A stretch of 17,120 bases of DNA from assembly GCA_946415665.1 (NCBI GenBank), contig CAMKTI010000025.1:1-17120 (forward strand), written 5' to 3'. Both the position numbers and the translations under genes were made by a program. The notes under the pieces are model-generated. The model saw only the letters and a program-made list of their open reading frames with translations. It ran no database searches and was not told where the DNA came from. This DNA comes from an uncultured Clostridia bacterium. Its GTDB lineage: Bacteria; Bacillota; Clostridia; Lachnospirales; CAMVHY01. Positions 15,931 through 17,120 of this stretch are shown here, in pieces (within the stretch, counting starts at the first letter, position 1; the number at the start of each line of letters is the position of its first letter).

Positions 15931-17120
15931 ATGAATGAAAATTTGAATGAACAAAATAATTTATTCAACGACAATAAAGCGTCGGAAAGTAACAATAAAA
16001 AATTGAGATTTGATTCCAATTTGGACTCAGCGATCAATTCGGAATATATAAACCGTTGGAATAATAATTTTATTCACAATCCAAATTTTGATGATGAAAA
16101 AGAAATTTATAGAAAACCAATGGACAAAATTGCTCGTGATGACCTCATGAACATGGAAAAACAGATTTATAATAGACATGGACAGTATAAAAAAGATAAA
16201 GATAGGTGCAAGGTTATTTCAGAAGATTTTATGAGTAATCTTATGTACGTACGGCTTTCTCTTATTGATTATGAAAATATTTTATGGGAATTTTTAAATG
16301 CCAACAAAAATTTTACTAATGCTAACAACAAAAGTATTGCTGAAGTAGATTTATTTAGCCAGTTAAATAAAACACAAAATTCCAGGATAAAAAAATTAAT
16401 GGAAACAAATTTTGGCGACAGACTTATAAAAGATAGTAATTATGATGCAAGTGATGTTGAAGATTGTTATTTGGAGTACGCAAAAAGTAAATACGCGGGT
16501 AGATATTTTTTTTATTTTAGTAGACTTAGAAAATCATCCGAATATACCTTTCATAGTGTTAATAAAGAATATAAAAAGTATAATGTTGAAAACATAAAGA
16601 AAGTTGAAGCAGAGATTAAGAGAAATGAAGAAACCATTGGTCAGTTAATAGCACAGGTAAATGACGTAACTCTAGCGATAAGTGTGATAACATCAGACAT
16701 GCTCGCACTGCAAAATAAAAACGATCAAGAGAGTATAAATCAATTTAAACAACTAAATAATGATCTTATGGCCAAAAATATGCTTTTAAAAGCCACTAAT
16801 TCAAGAATAAGTGATTTGAAGACCAAAAATCTGGATTTACAAAAAATATTAGAAGAGCCGTTGACAAAATTTTATAAAAAACACCAGAATGAGATTGAAA
16901 TAGTGAAAACAGAAATAGCAGAAATACGGATAGGATGGAGACGACAATATTATAAATTTATTTTTGCCTATATTTTAGAACACCCAGAGCAAATTTCCAA
17001 GCTGGAAAAAATAATAGAGAAACACTGGACAGAGCAAATTACAATTGCTTTTAGCGAATTTTTAATCAAACACTCTGATCATAATAATTTTTCTTATGCG
17101 TGTTTGAAATTTGATAATCT
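15931..17120 (+). CDS. Coiled-coil protein of unknown function (C-terminus cut off by window edge)
   Basis: An open frame of 396 codons runs from the ATG at 15931 to the window end without a stop. It starts MNENLNEQNNLFNDNKASES and is asparagine- and lysine-rich. TTGGGGG lies about 10 bases upstream. Residues 210-310 form a probable coiled coil, with heptad-like leucine/isoleucine spacing through IKKVEAEIKRNEETIGQLIA, LNNDLMAKNMLLK and ISDLKTKNLDLQKIL. Segments before and after look helical. There is no signal peptide or membrane segment. It has the size, charge and asparagine content of the paralogues at 9044-12275, but I could not find their KSAQLRK block in the visible part, so kinship is unproven. 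Function not recognised. Confidence 0.82.
   Translation, partial: MNENLNEQNNLFNDNKASESNNKKLRFDSNLDSAINSEYINRWNNNFIHNPNFDDEKEIYRKPMDKIARDDLMNMEKQIYNRHGQYKKDKDRCKVISEDFMSNLMYVRLSLIDYENILWEFLNANKNFTNANNKSIAEVDLFSQLNKTQNSRIKKLMETNFGDRLIKDSNYDASDVEDCYLEYAKSKYAGRYFFYFSRLRKSSEYTFHSVNKEYKKYNVENIKKVEAEIKRNEETIGQLIAQVNDVTLAISVITSDMLALQNKNDQESINQFKQLNNDLMAKNMLLKATNSRISDLKTKNLDLQKILEEPLTKFYKKHQNEIEIVKTEIAEIRIGWRRQYYKFIFAYILEHPEQISKLEKIIEKHWTEQITIAFSEFLIKHSDHNNFSYACLKFDN

Noticed and set aside
1..17120. Mycoplasma or phytoplasma origin, suggested by low GC
   Set aside because: Trp codons are TGG and TGA works as a stop, RecU is of clostridial type and a signal-peptide protein with a stalk domain is present, all favouring Clostridia.

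Overview
This is an AT-rich window from what looks like a low-GC Gram-positive bacterium, most likely of the class Clostridia. The lineage pointers are a RecU Holliday-junction resolvase (a Firmicutes-type protein, here with the clostridial FDAKET motif), a secreted DUF4163/DUF3298 plus copper-amine-oxidase-like 'stalk' protein, purine-rich Shine-Dalgarno sites, and TGA/TAA/TAG all used as stops. Degraded insertion sequences, pseudogene fragments, a giant helical-repeat protein and fast-diverging paralogues of unknown family are typical of a host-associated, partly eroded genome. A reduced gut or protist symbiont is a plausible but unproven guess.

Layout. (1) Bases 1-1021 hold a plasmid-type replication module on the minus strand: the N-terminal 228 codons of a Rep_3/RepB-family initiator, its promoter, five 22-bp iterons, an AT-rich stretch, a (CG)8 tract and a repeat-built hairpin. 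Sampled lines of rep are about 40-45% GC against about 30% in glgB, so the module looks acquired. (2) Bases 1022-2032 carry no convincing gene. (3) Bases 2081-5320 encode a giant protein of about 1079 residues with three nearly identical 39-residue N-terminal repeats and a long alpha-helical solenoid. It has its own promoter, a palindromic operator candidate and a terminator. (4) Bases 5504-6912 are two IS5-family elements, one truncated and abutted by the other, both inactivated. (5) recU (minus) and a secreted stalk-domain protein (plus) diverge from 7454-7609.

(6) Bases 8371-9113 are a tandem duplication of about 373 bp. It carries a copy of the stalk gene 3' end and the 3' remnant of a lost gene. 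(7) Two paralogous unknown genes follow on the minus strand (9044-10645 and 10797-12275), each with the same promoter architecture and the same unusual TTG start context. They and the remnant show a family of at least three members at this locus. (8) A membrane-anchored alpha/beta hydrolase (plus) converges on glgB (minus) with overlapping stop codons. (9) From 15931 a strongly promoted coiled-coil protein runs off the window.

How the parts relate. glgB (glycogen branching), recU (recombination) and the hydrolase are ordinary cellular genes. The replication module, IS wrecks, microhomology duplication and paralogue array show an unstable, recombining accessory segment embedded among them. The best candidates for undescribed biology are the solenoid protein with recombinogenic N-terminal repeats and the paralogue family with the conserved FIALWDGILF...KSAQLRK block.
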